This document shows, piece after piece, positions 26,078 to 35,343 of a stretch of DNA of 64,000 bases. Every line of letters begins with the position of its first letter. Within the stretch, counting starts at the first letter, position 1. The position numbers were made by a program, and so were the translations under genes. A model generated the notes under the pieces. The model worked only from the letters and a program-made list of their open reading frames with translations. It was not told the origin of the DNA and searched no databases. This DNA comes from Ensifer sp. IC4062 (GTDB taxonomy: Bacteria > Pseudomonadota > Alphaproteobacteria > Rhizobiales > Rhizobiaceae). The DNA is taken from positions 20,569 through 84,568 of the forward strand of contig NZ_JADYVD010000037.1 in the NCBI RefSeq assembly GCF_020193575.1, read 5' to 3'.

Positions 26078-27439
26078 ATGACGATCCACCAATCTCCCGA
26101 GGCTGCCGAGCAGGATATCGTGCAAGCGCCGACCGGGACTGCGACTTTCAAGAGCCGGCATCCGGAAACAATTGCGCTGCACGGCGGTAGCTTCCGCTTC
26201 GATCCGGCCAGCGGCGCGGTGGCCGTGCCGATCTATCAGACCACGTCCTTCCAGCTGCCCGGTACGGACGGCGCCGACAAGCTCTTCGCATTGGAAGCCC
26301 CCGGTCACCTCTATACCCGGGTCTCCAACCCGACACAGGACGCTTTCGAGCAGCGCCTTGCGGAACTTGAGGGCGGTGCGGCCGCGTTGGCGCTCTCTTC
26401 CGGCCAGGCAGCCTCGGCCTTCGCCATCCTCAATGTCGCGAGCACCGGCGACAATATCGTCAGCGCTGCCGGCCTCTACGGCGGCACCTGGGCGCTCTTT
26501 GCCGCTACATTGAAGCGTTTCGGTATCGAGACACGCTTCGTCGATGCGGCGGACCCGAAGGCCTTCGAGAAAGCGACCGACGAGCGCACTCGCGCATACT
26601 ACGCGGAATCCCTGCCAAACCCGAAATTGGAGGTCTTCCCTATCGCCGAGGTGGCCGCCATCGGCCGGCGTCACGGCATTCCGTTGATCGTCGACAACAC
26701 GGCCGCCCCCCTCATTATCCGGCCGCTGGAGCACGGCGCCGCAGTCGTCGTCTATTCGACGACGAAATATATCGGTGGCCACGGCACCTCGATCGGCGGC
26801 GCGATCATCGATAGCGGCACGTTCCCGTGGGCGGAGCATCCGACCCGCCAGCCGAATCTCACAGAACCGGATCCGAGCTACCAGGGCAAGACCTGGATCG
26901 AGAAGGCGGCGGCGATCGCTTTCCATCCCTATATCCTGCGCGCACGTGCCGTGCTGCTGCGTGATCTCGGCGCGGCGATCAGCCCGCAGAATGCCTTCCA
27001 GTTCATCCAGGGTCTCGAAACCCTGCCGCTGCGTTTGCGCCAACACAATGAGAATGCGGTCAAGGTCGCCGAGTATCTCAAGGATCACCCAAAGGTGGAG
27101 CGCGTGATCTTCCCAAAATTCCAGGAAGGCACCGCGCGGGCACGGGCGGAAAAATATCTCAAAGCCGGCCACTTCGGCGCGCTTGTCGGCTTCGAGCTGA
27201 AGGGCGGACGCGAGGCGGGACGCCGCTTCATCGATTCCCTCCAGCTGTTCTATCACCTGGCAAACATCGGAGACGCCCGGTCGCTCGCGATCCATCCGTC
27301 GACGACGACGCACTCCCAGTTATCGCTGGAGGACCAACTGGCGACTGGCGTGACGCCCGGCTACGTGCGGCTGTCCATCGGACTGGAGCATCCGGACGAC
27401 CTGATTTTTGATCTGGATCGTGCAATCGCGCTCGCGTGA
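26078..27439 (+). CDS. metY: O-acetylhomoserine sulfhydrylase-type PLP enzyme (MetY family)
   Basis: 453 aa from ATG 26078 with AAGGAG upstream. This Cys/Met-metabolism PLP enzyme joins sulfide to an activated homoserine, giving homocysteine. Visible motifs: TIALHGGSFRFDPASGAVAV, YTRVSNPTQDAFEQRLAELE, SSGQAASAFAI, LIVDNTAAPLIIRP, and the PLP lysine K230 in YSTTKYIGGHGTSIGGAI. The C-terminus has NIGDARSLAIHPSTTTHSQL, typical of the OAH sulfhydrylase branch. In this operon it would capture sulfide produced from the imported sulfur compound. A thioether-forming or -cleaving role cannot be excluded. Confidence 0.88.
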   Translation: MTIHQSPEAAEQDIVQAPTGTATFKSRHPETIALHGGSFRFDPASGAVAVPIYQTTSFQLPGTDGADKLFALEAPGHLYTRVSNPTQDAFEQRLAELEGGAAALALSSGQAASAFAILNVASTGDNIVSAAGLYGGTWALFAATLKRFGIETRFVDAADPKAFEKATDERTRAYYAESLPNPKLEVFPIAEVAAIGRRHGIPLIVDNTAAPLIIRPLEHGAAVVVYSTTKYIGGHGTSIGGAIIDSGTFPWAEHPTRQPNLTEPDPSYQGKTWIEKAAAIAFHPYILRARAVLLRDLGAAISPQNAFQFIQGLETLPLRLRQHNENAVKVAEYLKDHPKVERVIFPKFQEGTARARAEKYLKAGHFGALVGFELKGGREAGRRFIDSLQLFYHLANIGDARSLAIHPSTTTHSQLSLEDQLATGVTPGYVRLSIGLEHPDDLIFDLDRAIALA

Positions 27440-27591
27440 GGCCGCGGGATCCGTGTGCGCATGAGCACCTCCGGCGTTGATACATGCGCCGGGCACACCC
27501 GTTCCGCGGTTTGAACGGCTTGGAACCTCGATCCGCGCCTTTTGATGCATCGGCCTTCCAGCCAGCATATCCCCTTCCTTTCGAGGATCAC

Positions 27592-28632
27592 ATGACCATC
27601 CACACCAAGTCCGTCCATCTGCCGACGATCGACTTTTCCCGCTTTCACGGCGATGCCACCGAGCGCGAGGAATTCATCAAGGAACTGACCCGCGTGCTGC
27701 ACGATCACGGATTCTTCTATCTCATCGGCCATGGCGTGCCTCAAAGCCTGATCGACGAGGTGCTCGCTGCCTCGAAGCGCTTCTTCGCCCTGCCGGAGGC
27801 AGACAAGCTGTCGATCGAAATGGTGAAGTCGCCGCATTTCCGTGGTTATAATCGCGCCGGCTACGAGCGCACCCGCGGCGAACAGGACTGGCGCGAACAA
27901 CTCGACATCAACACGGAAGGCGAGCCGGTCCAAGCTGGTCCGGACACGCCGTGGAACCGGCTCTATGGCCCCAACCAATGGCCGGAAGCGCTGCCGGAAT
28001 TGAAGCCGTTGCTCTTGCGCTACCAGGCGGAAGTGACCCGCATCGGCATCGACGTGCTGAAGGCCATCGCGCTTGCGCTCGGCCAGCCGGAGAACGCCTT
28101 TGCCGAAATTTACGATCCCTCGCCCTCCCAGCTCCTGAAGCTCATCCGCTATCCAGGCCGTGAGGCCGCCGGCAGCGATCAGGGGGTCGGGGCGCACAAG
28201 GATGGTGGCTTCGTCACCGTGCTTCTCCAGGACACGACACCGGGCCTGCGCATCCGCACGGAAGAGGGCACCTGGATCGAGGCTCCTCCGGTGCCGGGCA
28301 CCTTCGTAATCAACAGCGGTGAACTCCTTGAATTGGCGACGAACGGCTTCGTGCGCGCCGACGTGCATGATGTCGTCACGCCGCCCGCCGGCACCGAGCG
28401 CTTTTCCGTCGCTTTCTTCCTCGGCGCCCGATACGACGCCGCGATCCCGGTGATCCCGCTGCCGGAAGATCTGAAGCGCGGCGAGCGCGGCGTCACGGTT
28501 GACCCACTAAACCCGATCTTCCGCGAGGTCGGCATCAACCACCTGAAGAGCCGCCTGCGCTCCCATCCGGATGTCGCGGCAAAGCACCATCCAGACCTGC
28601 TGCACCTCCTTGAGCTACCGGCAAAGGCCTGA
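27592..28632 (+). CDS. 2-oxoglutarate/Fe(II) oxygenase, isopenicillin N synthase family
   Basis: 346 aa from ATG 27592 (GAGGA upstream). The N-terminal DIOX_N part (VHLPTIDFSRFHG; HGFFYLIGHGVPQSLI) precedes the double-stranded beta-helix core. Iron ligands H202 and D204 (VGAHKDGGF) and H259 (ADVHDVV) are present, and the 2-oxoglutarate-binding R270-x-S272 (ERFSV). It is not TauD-like in sequence. Placed between metY and tauABC, it probably hydroxylates a sulfur-bearing substrate, releasing sulfite or a thiol. That is inference. Confidence 0.85.
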   Translation: MTIHTKSVHLPTIDFSRFHGDATEREEFIKELTRVLHDHGFFYLIGHGVPQSLIDEVLAASKRFFALPEADKLSIEMVKSPHFRGYNRAGYERTRGEQDWREQLDINTEGEPVQAGPDTPWNRLYGPNQWPEALPELKPLLLRYQAEVTRIGIDVLKAIALALGQPENAFAEIYDPSPSQLLKLIRYPGREAAGSDQGVGAHKDGGFVTVLLQDTTPGLRIRTEEGTWIEAPPVPGTFVINSGELLELATNGFVRADVHDVVTPPAGTERFSVAFFLGARYDAAIPVIPLPEDLKRGERGVTVDPLNPIFREVGINHLKSRLRSHPDVAAKHHPDLLHLLELPAKA

Positions 28633-28754
28633 TGGCGACCAGCAAGCCCCCATGGTCCAGGCTGGACGGCCGAGTCAGAGGTGAAGATGGATCTTCTGCA
28701 GTCGGCGTGCGCCATCCGTTTCCCCAGACGGGCCAACCGACGGAGATTGTTCGC

Positions 28755-29387
28755 ATGGCATCGTTCGCATCTGAGGCCGAGACCCTTATCCTTCCAGGTC
28801 TGAACGGTTCACCCGAAGGCCATTGGCAGCGGTACTGGGCGCGTGACCAGGTAGGCAGTCGCGTCGTCGAGCAGGATGACTGGACGTGTCCTTCTCTCAA
28901 TAGCTGGCGTGCACGTCTAGAAGATGAAATTGCCGCGGCGGAGGGTGACGTTTGGCTGGTCGGTCACAGTCTTGGCTGCATCCTCGCGGCGTATCTTGCC
29001 GAAAGGCCGATAGCGTCGCGCGTGCGCGGTGCGCTCCTCGTTGCGCCGTGCGACCTGGAAACCACGGAAAACATGCACCCTTGCGTGATCAAGTTCGGCG
29101 CCATGCCGCTCAAGCGGCTCCCGTTCCGGAGCCTCGTCGTTGGAAGTATCGATGATCCCTACATGAGCATCGGTCTCCTCAGGCTGACGGCGCGCGCATG
29201 GGGCAGTGCGCTCGTCGACATTGGTGCGGCGGGCCATATAAATATCGCCAGCGGCTTCGGCCTCTGGCAGGCCGGATATGCACTCCTCGAGCTGCTGAAG
29301 TCACAGGGCGAGGGGCCGGCTTACAACTGTGCAGCCGACCGGTTTTTTTCATCGGCGCTCGCTGGCAGTGGACTGGCGATGGACTGA
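28755..29387 (+). CDS. RBBP9/YdeN-family alpha/beta serine hydrolase
   Basis: 210 aa from ATG 28755 (GGAG upstream), which fits the family start. An ATG at 28632 overlapping the oxygenase stop (TGATGG) would add 41 residues. Family motifs: LPGLNGSPEGHWQRYW at the N-terminus, GHSLGC nucleophile elbow, a probable Asp in SIDDPYMS, and GAAGHINIASGFG with the catalytic His. Substrates of these small esterases are mostly unknown. It is the last gene of the plus-strand run that starts at 22939. Confidence 0.82.
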   Translation: MASFASEAETLILPGLNGSPEGHWQRYWARDQVGSRVVEQDDWTCPSLNSWRARLEDEIAAAEGDVWLVGHSLGCILAAYLAERPIASRVRGALLVAPCDLETTENMHPCVIKFGAMPLKRLPFRSLVVGSIDDPYMSIGLLRLTARAWGSALVDIGAAGHINIASGFGLWQAGYALLELLKSQGEGPAYNCAADRFFSSALAGSGLAMD

Positions 29388-29453
29388 CGCCTCTCCCCCG
29401 AACACGTTCAGCCGTTTCGGGAGAGATGACACAAGTACGAAAGGTTAGAGCAC

Positions 29454-29479
29454 CCCGCGCGAATCCCAATTCACGCGGG
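29454..29479. terminator. hairpin between convergent hydrolase and tauC genes
   Basis: CCCGCGCGAAT and ATTCACGCGGG pair over 11 bp with one mismatch around a 4-base loop. No T-run is present. Confidence 0.5.
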
Positions 29480-29515
29480 TTGCCGAGATGCGGAAAATTG
29501 GGGCATCGCGGGCCA

Positions 29516-30403
29516 TTACCTATGCGATGCCCAGGGGACGAGCCGCCGCTCTATCAGCCGGGCGACGTACTCCAGGAGAATGGCGATCAGCGCGATAACG
29601 ACGATGCCAGCAATGACGACGTCGGTAACGAGGAACTGTGCCGCCGACTGGATCATGAAACCGATGCCGCTCGTCGCTGCGACGAGTTCGGCCGCGACCA
29701 ATGTCGTCCAGCCAGCGCCAAGCGCGATGCGGACGCCGGTAAGAATGGACGGGACGGCACTCGGCAGGACGACCTGTACAAGGACCTGCCTCGGGGTTGC
29801 GCCGAGCGAGCGCGCCGCGTTGACATGATCTCGCGAGACCGAACGCACGCCTGCGGACGTCGATAATATGATCGAGGGCAGCATGGCCAGCGCGATTACG
29901 GTGATCTTGGATGTTTCGCCGATGCCGATCCAGATGATGATGAGCGGCAGGTAGGCCAGCGGGGGCAGGGGACGCAGGAACTCAACAACAGGGTCGAGTA
30001 TGCCGCGGCCGATGCGGCTCGTTCCGACGGCCAAGCCTGCGGGAATGCCGATCAGGATCGAGGCGATCAGGGCGCCAAAGATGCGATAGAGGCTCGCGCC
30101 GACGTGCTCGAAAAGTGTCGCGTCGACGAAGCCCGTGACGATCAGGTTGTAGGTCGCGATGACGACCTGGTGGGGCGATGGCAGGAACACCGGCGAGACC
30201 AGCTCATGGGCAGAGGCAAGGCTCCACAGCCCGAGGATAACGGCAACGGTGAGGGTGGAAATCACGACGATGGGGATGGGCTTTGGCGTGCCGGCGGCTC
30301 CTGTGGCAGGCTTTGCGCCAGGCGTCTCGTTGTCACTCGAGCGTTCGGCCGCTTCTGCTTCGGCAAGCCGCGATACCGGGCGAAGTTCTGTCAACAGCGT
30401 CAT
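29516..30403 (-). CDS. tauC: taurine ABC transporter permease
   Basis: 295 aa. A 40-residue hydrophilic N-terminus is followed by six membrane segments. TauC/SsuC features include VFLPSPHQVVIATYNLIVTG, FLRPLPPLAYLPLIIIWIGI and the EAA loop (NAARSLGATPRQVLVQVVLP), with GIGFMIQSAAQFL. Its ATG overlaps the tauB stop by four bases. It forms the inner-membrane channel of the TauABC importer. Confidence 0.9.
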   Translation of the reverse strand: MTLLTELRPVSRLAEAEAAERSSDNETPGAKPATGAAGTPKPIPIVVISTLTVAVILGLWSLASAHELVSPVFLPSPHQVVIATYNLIVTGFVDATLFEHVGASLYRIFGALIASILIGIPAGLAVGTSRIGRGILDPVVEFLRPLPPLAYLPLIIIWIGIGETSKITVIALAMLPSIILSTSAGVRSVSRDHVNAARSLGATPRQVLVQVVLPSAVPSILTGVRIALGAGWTTLVAAELVAATSGIGFMIQSAAQFLVTDVVIAGIVVIALIAILLEYVARLIERRLVPWASHR

Positions 30404-31206
30404 GCGGCGGCCTCGTTCGGGAGCGAATGGATCAAGCTCGTCAAGGCGTCATGCAGGCGCTTGAACGATGGCGATGCCTTGATCTTCTCAGTCGGGGTAC
30501 CGGCCAGCACCTCGGCGCTGAAGCCGGCTTCGATCTCGGCGGTGAGGCGGCCGGGGTGGGGAGAAAGCACCAGCACGCGCGAAGCGAGGATGAGGGCTTC
30601 GTCAATGCTGTGGGTGATGAGAACCGCGCCGGCCCCGCTGCGGTGCTGGACGCGCAGGAGCAACTCCTGCATGCGCGAGCGCGTCAACGCGTCGAGCGCG
30701 CCAAGCGGCTCGTCGAGTAGGAGGAAGCGCGGCTCTGCTGCCAGCGCGCGGGCGATGCCGACGCGCTGGCGCATGCCGCCGGAAAGCTCCCAGATGTGGC
30801 GCTCGCCCGCGTCCCCAAGGCCCACCAGTTCCAGTAGCTGTTGTGCGCGCTCGTGGCGCGCGGCACGTGACACGCCGTTCAGCTTCAGCGGAAAGGCCAC
30901 GTTGTCGCGGGCATTGAGCCATGGGTAGAGCGCGTCGTCCTGGAACACGACTGCCCGGTCGGCGCCGGGGCCTTGGATCGGCACGTCGTCGACGGCAATC
31001 GTGCCAGATGTTGGTGCGATGAAGCCGGCTGCAAGGTTCAGCAGGCTCGTCTTGCCGGACCCGGACCGGCCGATAATGGCGATGAGTTCGTGCGAGGCGA
31101 CCTGCAGGTTGATGCCATTGAGAACGAAACGGTCGTCATTTGCGGCACGAAGCCCCGCTCGTGGCGGGTAGCGTAGCGAAACGTCGCGAAAGGACAAAAC
31201 ACTCAT
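30400..31206 (-). CDS. tauB: taurine ABC transporter ATP-binding protein
   Basis: 268 aa. Walker A (IIGRSGSGKTSLLNLAAG), Q-loop (VVFQDDALYPWLNARDNV), signature (LSGGMRQRVGIARAL), Walker B (FLLLDEPLGALD) and switch His (LITHSIDEALILASRVLVL). These follow TauB closely. GAGGAGG lies just upstream of the start. Second gene of the tauABC operon. Confidence 0.92.
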   Translation of the reverse strand: MSVLSFRDVSLRYPPRAGLRAANDDRFVLNGINLQVASHELIAIIGRSGSGKTSLLNLAAGFIAPTSGTIAVDDVPIQGPGADRAVVFQDDALYPWLNARDNVAFPLKLNGVSRAARHERAQQLLELVGLGDAGERHIWELSGGMRQRVGIARALAAEPRFLLLDEPLGALDALTRSRMQELLLRVQHRSGAGAVLITHSIDEALILASRVLVLSPHPGRLTAEIEAGFSAEVLAGTPTEKIKASPSFKRLHDALTSLIHSLPNEAAA

Positions 31207-31290
31207 GGAAGGGTCCTCCTCTGCGTAGGGTGGCGACCCGGTCGTGCTCCCACGCTCGGGCCGCTGGTCCGCCGCAGGACGGGTGTTGCC

Positions 31291-32295
31291 TCAGTGGGCG
31301 AGCTTGGCCGCATCCGTGACCCATCGGGTAGATACGTAAGGTGAATAGTCCGAAAGGGCTGCAGGGATCTTGCCTTGCTCGAGCAGGAAGGCGGACGTGT
31401 CGGCTACTGCCTTTGTCGTGCCGCCGCCGAGCAGCGCCTCGCCGAGCTGTTCTTCCAACGTCGGGAAGGTGTAGCCCTTCAGCAGGGCGGGGACCTCTTC
31501 TCGCTTGGCTCCGGTCAAGCGTGCGATCTTCTCGGCTTCCGGCGAAGTTGCGTTCCAGGCGTCCGGGTTAGCGCGATAGGCCGCTGTTGCGTCACCTGTC
31601 ACCTTGACGAAAGCCGTCACGACGTCAGCATGCTCTTCGGCGAACTTCTTGCTGACGATCCAGGCATCGAAGGTCGGGCCGCCCCAGTCGGCGACGTCCG
31701 CCGAGGTCGCAAGTACCGTGCCCGACTTTTTCAACTGGGCCAGAACGGGATCCCAGACATAGGCGCCATCGATGTCTCCACGCTCCCAGGCGGCGGCGAT
31801 TTCAGGCGGGCGCAGGTTGAGGATTTCGACGGCTTTCGGTTCGACGTTCCAGTGCTTGAGTGCCGTCAGCAGGCTGTAGTGGGCTGTGGAGACGAAGGGC
31901 GTCGCGATCTTCTTGCCGACGAGGTCCTCCGGCTTTGCGATCGACCTGACCGCCAGCGCCTCCGCCTCGCTGATCAGCCCGACGACGAAGATGGTCTCGA
32001 CGGGCAACTCGCGGCTGGCCGCGGCCGCAAGCGGGGAGGACCCGACATAGCCGATGTCGAGCGAGCCTGACGCGATCGCCGCGATCACGTCTGCTCCGCC
32101 GTCAAACTTCTGCCAGTTGATCTTTGCGCCGGTGGCCTTCTCGTAGGTGCCGTCGGCTTGGGGAACCCGGGATGGCTCCACGATCGGCTGATAGCCAATG
32201 TTCAACGTCACTTCTTCTGCAGCCGCCGACTGGAGCTGAGCGGTAAAGGCAACGGCAATCGTTGCCGCCAACAGGGTCCTGCGGGTTATGTTCAT
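31291..32295 (-). CDS. tauA: taurine-binding periplasmic protein
   Basis: 334 aa with a Sec signal (LLAATIAVAFTAQLQSAAAE). The mature protein matches TauA in order: NIGYQPIVEPSRVPQADGTY, INWQKFDGGADVIAAIASGS, IGYVGSSPLAAAASRELPVE, ATPFVSTAHYSLLTALKHW, AYVWDPVLAQLKKSG and DWGGPTFDAWIVS. It delivers taurine or a close aminosulfonate to TauBC. No TauD is next to it; the IPNS-like oxygenase at 27592 or SsuD could do the desulfonation. Confidence 0.92.
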   Translation of the reverse strand: MNITRRTLLAATIAVAFTAQLQSAAAEEVTLNIGYQPIVEPSRVPQADGTYEKATGAKINWQKFDGGADVIAAIASGSLDIGYVGSSPLAAAASRELPVETIFVVGLISEAEALAVRSIAKPEDLVGKKIATPFVSTAHYSLLTALKHWNVEPKAVEILNLRPPEIAAAWERGDIDGAYVWDPVLAQLKKSGTVLATSADVADWGGPTFDAWIVSKKFAEEHADVVTAFVKVTGDATAAYRANPDAWNATSPEAEKIARLTGAKREEVPALLKGYTFPTLEEQLGEALLGGGTTKAVADTSAFLLEQGKIPAALSDYSPYVSTRWVTDAAKLAH

Positions 32296-32655
32296 GGTCC
32301 TCTCCTCGATCTGATACTCTTACCCGGTTACTGCATGCGGGCTGATCTTCAAGCTATATAATCAATAAAATTAGTAGAGAACGTTTCGTCTCATTGTTCT
32401 GGGCCGCCGCAATTTATTTTGCGTCACCTGGTAGCGAAGAAGAAAATGGTCGCCGCCCGAGGCCGAGGATCATTGTGCATCCCGAGAACCTCCTCGACAC
32501 GATCCTGTTCGAGCTTTGCAACGCCGAAATTCCTATCTTCCAAGGATCGACTTGGCTGCAGTTCGTTGCTGCGACGCGCCGCTGCCATCATTGAGGACGA
32601 GGGGAAAAGAAGCCGACGGGCGGAGAATTGCAGGGGGGCGCTCGGGCGCCGGCAC
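32296..32655. other. region upstream of tauA
   Basis: 360 bases without a supported gene. The AT-rich stretch 32350-32385 holds the promoter-like element listed separately. A 66-codon open frame at 32394-32594 has no recognisable motif and I do not call it. Confidence 0.5.
32358..32371 (-). promoter_or_regulatory. sulfur-locus AT-rich element, copy before tauA
   Basis: Reads ATTTTATTGATTAT on the minus strand, about 63 bases before the tauA start and in the same orientation. Confidence 0.3.
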
Positions 32656-33204
32656 TCAGCCTTTCAGCGGGGCGAAACCGCCGTATCGGCCGTTGTTGTA
32701 GACGAGCGACTGGCCACCGCCGACAAGCACTTCGACCACGCGGCCGAGGATAATGCCGTGGCTGTGGCGCTCGATGATCTCGTCCACCTCGCAATCGATG
32801 GCGGCCAGTGCCCCCACCAATACGGGAGCGCCGCTTAGACGCGTCGTCCAGTTCGCGCCTTCATAGCGTGCCTCGCCCTTCGTTCCACCAAATCCGGCAA
32901 ACCGGTTTGCGACGGCCTCATGCTCGCTTGCGAGTATGTTGACGCAGAAGTGGCCGTGGCGCCGAATGATCGGGAAGGTGGACGAGGCGCGGTTTATGTT
33001 GACAATCATCGTCGGCGGCTCCAGCGACAGAGCTGTCGCGGAGGTCACTGTCGCTCCGGTCCGGTCCGGTCCCACGCCGGCGCTGATCACGGAGACGGCG
33101 CCGCACACTGTTCGCATCGCCGCCTTCAACAGAGCGGGATCGATGATCGCACCCGCGGTCGCGACGTCCTCCCGCGCGTTGCACGTCAACTTGGCCATGT
33201 TCAT
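32656..33204 (-). CDS. flavin reductase-like protein (FMN reductase family)
   Basis: 182 aa from ATG 33204. The single flavin-reductase domain is recognisable: MRTVCGAVSVISAG, TGATVTSATALSLEPPTMIV, FCVNILASEHEAVANRFAG, ILGRVVEVLVGGG and LVYNNGRYGGFAPLKG. These enzymes supply reduced FMN or FAD to two-component monooxygenases. This is the only reductase in the window and lies amid eight flavin monooxygenases (ssuD, five SfnB-like, two NtaA-like), so it may serve several. It is divergent from the Met-type importer. Confidence 0.88.
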   Translation of the reverse strand: MNMAKLTCNAREDVATAGAIIDPALLKAAMRTVCGAVSVISAGVGPDRTGATVTSATALSLEPPTMIVNINRASSTFPIIRRHGHFCVNILASEHEAVANRFAGFGGTKGEARYEGANWTTRLSGAPVLVGALAAIDCEVDEIIERHSHGIILGRVVEVLVGGGQSLVYNNGRYGGFAPLKG

Positions 33205-33633
33205 TTGCAGTCTCCCCTGTCTCGCTCGGGCGGCAGCATTTGGGCGCAAGAATGCGAACCGTAAGCCACGTTGTCAACTAAAGTTATCGATTTACTCAAC
33301 ATATGCCGTAACTCCCAAGCGCGGAACGGCGGATCCAGGATGAAGACGTGATCGCCGCAGCCAAGAAGATCGACCTGCATTGGCTTCTGTTCCTCACGAG
33401 AAAAACCTTCACCTGGAGACGGCTCTCAGGGGAGGTCTTGGCGAATCCCATGGGGCAGCTGAGGCGCTTGTGTCAGCGGCTCTCCGAGCCAGCCGATCGA
33501 CACTTCTCCCGAAACGGAATTCCCCTTCGGGGGGAAACTTTGAAAAGAATGCTACTTTGTTTATGGATTAAGTCTACTAATGTTCCCCTTAGTTTTGGGC
33601 ATGCAGCCCGCTCGGCAACCACGGAGAGGACTA
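33205..33633. promoter_or_regulatory. divergent control region, flavin reductase / Met-type importer
   Basis: 429 bases without a gene. A stable hairpin TTCCCC-TTCG-GGGGAA lies near 33520-33536, ahead of the AT-rich promoter-like stretch 33550-33590. I searched for a SAM riboswitch core here and did not recognise one. Confidence 0.45.
33560..33573 (+). promoter_or_regulatory. sulfur-locus AT-rich element, copy before the first metQ-like gene
   Basis: Reads TTTATGGATTAAGT, about 60 bases before the start at 33634 and in the same orientation. Nearly identical to the copy at 42509 (CCTATGGATTTAAGT). Confidence 0.4.
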
Positions 33634-34488
33634 ATGGCTCGTACAACTACTGCTGCCACGCCGATTAAGCGGATTCTCGGGATCACAGCGGTCATTTTGG
33701 CGGTTGCCATGAATGCAGGGCTGGCCCTGGCCGAAAGCTTGACGATTGGCGTCACGCCGGGGTCGCTTGCGGATTCGGTCGAGGTGGCGGCAGCCGAAGC
33801 GCGCGGCAAGGGGCTCGACGTCAAGGTGATCGAATTTACGGATTGGGCGACGCCGAACGTTGCGCTCAATGCCGGCGATCTGGACGTGAACTACTTCCAG
33901 CATCAGGCCTTCCTCGACAACGCCGTGAAGGAGACCGGATTCAAGCTGAAGAGTGTCGCCGTCGGCCTCCTGCCGAACCTCGGGCTCTATTCCTCTAAGT
34001 TCAAGAGCTTCGACGCCCTGCCACAAGGTGCCCGGGTCGGCGTAGCGAACGACCCAGTCAATCAAGGAAGGGGATTGCAACTTCTCGAACGGGCCGGGTT
34101 GATCAAGCTGCGCGCGGGTGTCGGCGCCCGGGGAACGCTCGACGACATCGTCGAGAATAAGCGCGAGCTGCAGTTCGTCGAGATCGAGGGGCCGCAACTG
34201 GTGCGGGCGCTGGACGACGTCGATCTGGCGCAGGGGTATCCGGCGCACTATGTCAATGCCGGAAAGCCGGAGGTTGCCGGGCAGGCGCTGCTCTACTCCG
34301 GCATCGGCGACGTTCACTTCGCGATTCGCTTCGTGACCCGCGAAGACAATGCAGAGGATCCGCTCGTACGCCGCTTTGTCGAGATTTACCAGAACTCTGA
34401 TGCAGTGAAGGCACAGATCCACAAATCGTTTGCGGACAACGATAGGCTCTACAGCCTCCCGTGGACGCAAGCCGCGTCCGTGAACTGA
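33634..34488 (+). CDS. metQ: MetQ/NlpA-family substrate-binding protein, first of two
   Basis: 284 aa from ATG 33634 (GGAGAGGA upstream). Signal peptide ITAVILAVAMNAGLALAES; there is no lipobox cysteine, so it is soluble and periplasmic unlike E. coli MetQ. NlpA-family motifs: IGVTPGSLADSVEVA, FTDWATPNVALNAGDLDVNY, FQHQAFLDN, NDPVNQGRGLQLLE, FVEIEGPQLVRALDDVDLAQ. MetQ proteins bind methionine and relatives; the neighbours suggest a thioether or other organosulfur ligand. It pairs with the second copy 51 bases downstream. Confidence 0.85.
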   Translation: MARTTTAATPIKRILGITAVILAVAMNAGLALAESLTIGVTPGSLADSVEVAAAEARGKGLDVKVIEFTDWATPNVALNAGDLDVNYFQHQAFLDNAVKETGFKLKSVAVGLLPNLGLYSSKFKSFDALPQGARVGVANDPVNQGRGLQLLERAGLIKLRAGVGARGTLDDIVENKRELQFVEIEGPQLVRALDDVDLAQGYPAHYVNAGKPEVAGQALLYSGIGDVHFAIRFVTREDNAEDPLVRRFVEIYQNSDAVKAQIHKSFADNDRLYSLPWTQAASVN

Positions 34489-34539
34489 CGCGCGCACGCC
34501 CGCCGTCTCGAACTCAACCTTTTTCCCCGAGGAATTGTC

Positions 34540-35343
34540 ATGAAACTAGTCACCCTCAGTGTCGTTGCGGCACTGGTTCTCTCGTTCACGAACGCTGTCC
34601 ACGCCGAGACCGTGAAGGTCGGAGTGGTGCCTGGCGCCTATGCTGAGACCATCGAGGCCCTCATTCCCGAGGCAAAGGCAGCGGGCATCGACATTGAGCC
34701 GGTGGAATTCACCGACTGGACCACACCAAACGTCGCGCTCGACGCCGGTGACATCGACGTCAACTATTTCCAGCACCGCCCATTCCTCGACAACGCGATC
34801 AAAGATCGCGGATATAAGCTTGGTGACCTCGGGACCGGGATTCTCGCGAACATCGGACTATATTCGCTCAAGCACAAGAGCGTTGACGAGATCCCGGAGA
34901 ACGGGACGGTTGCCATAGCCAACGATCCGGTAAATCAGGGGCGCGGGCTGCTGCTGATTGAAAAGGCGGGTCTAATCAAGCTCCGCGACGGCGTTGGTTT
35001 TCAGGGTACGCTCGACGATATCGTCGAAAACCCCAGGAACCTTAGCTTCACCGAGGTGGAGGGTCCGCAGCTGGCGCGCGTCACTAGCGATGTCGATCTT
35101 GCACTCGGCTATCCTCATTTCATCGCGGCATCCGGCCTCTTCGATCCTGCCTCGGGGCTCATCTATTCCGGGATCGACGACCGTCGCTTTGCCATCCTTT
35201 TCGCGGTGCGCGAGGACCGGAAAAACGATCCGCTGCTGAAGAAGCTGGTGGAGCTCTACCAACATTCGGATGCCGTTCGCCGGGCCGCCGACAAGGCTTA
35301 TCACTCCAACGACAAGCTCTATACGCTCTCATGGCTGAACTGA
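34540..35343 (+). CDS. metQ: MetQ/NlpA-family substrate-binding protein, second of two
   Basis: 267 aa with signal VVAALVLSFTNAVHAET and again no lipobox. It shares the same landmarks as the first copy (FTDWTTPNVALDAGDIDVNY, NDPVNQGRGLLLIE, FTEVEGPQLARVTSDVDLAL) but differs at many positions, so it is an old duplicate rather than a recent copy. Two binding proteins feeding one MetNI pair would broaden substrate range. Its last 13 bases overlap metN. Confidence 0.85.
   Translation: MKLVTLSVVAALVLSFTNAVHAETVKVGVVPGAYAETIEALIPEAKAAGIDIEPVEFTDWTTPNVALDAGDIDVNYFQHRPFLDNAIKDRGYKLGDLGTGILANIGLYSLKHKSVDEIPENGTVAIANDPVNQGRGLLLIEKAGLIKLRDGVGFQGTLDDIVENPRNLSFTEVEGPQLARVTSDVDLALGYPHFIAASGLFDPASGLIYSGIDDRRFAILFAVREDRKNDPLLKKLVELYQHSDAVRRAADKAYHSNDKLYTLSWLN

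Noticed and set aside
25955..27313. A 452-codon minus-strand open frame over metY
   Set aside because: MetY has complete PLP motifs on the plus strand; the antisense frame has no family features.
33205..33633. A SAM riboswitch ahead of the Met-type importer
   Set aside because: No SAM-II or SAM-I core could be recognised; only a simple UUCG hairpin is present.
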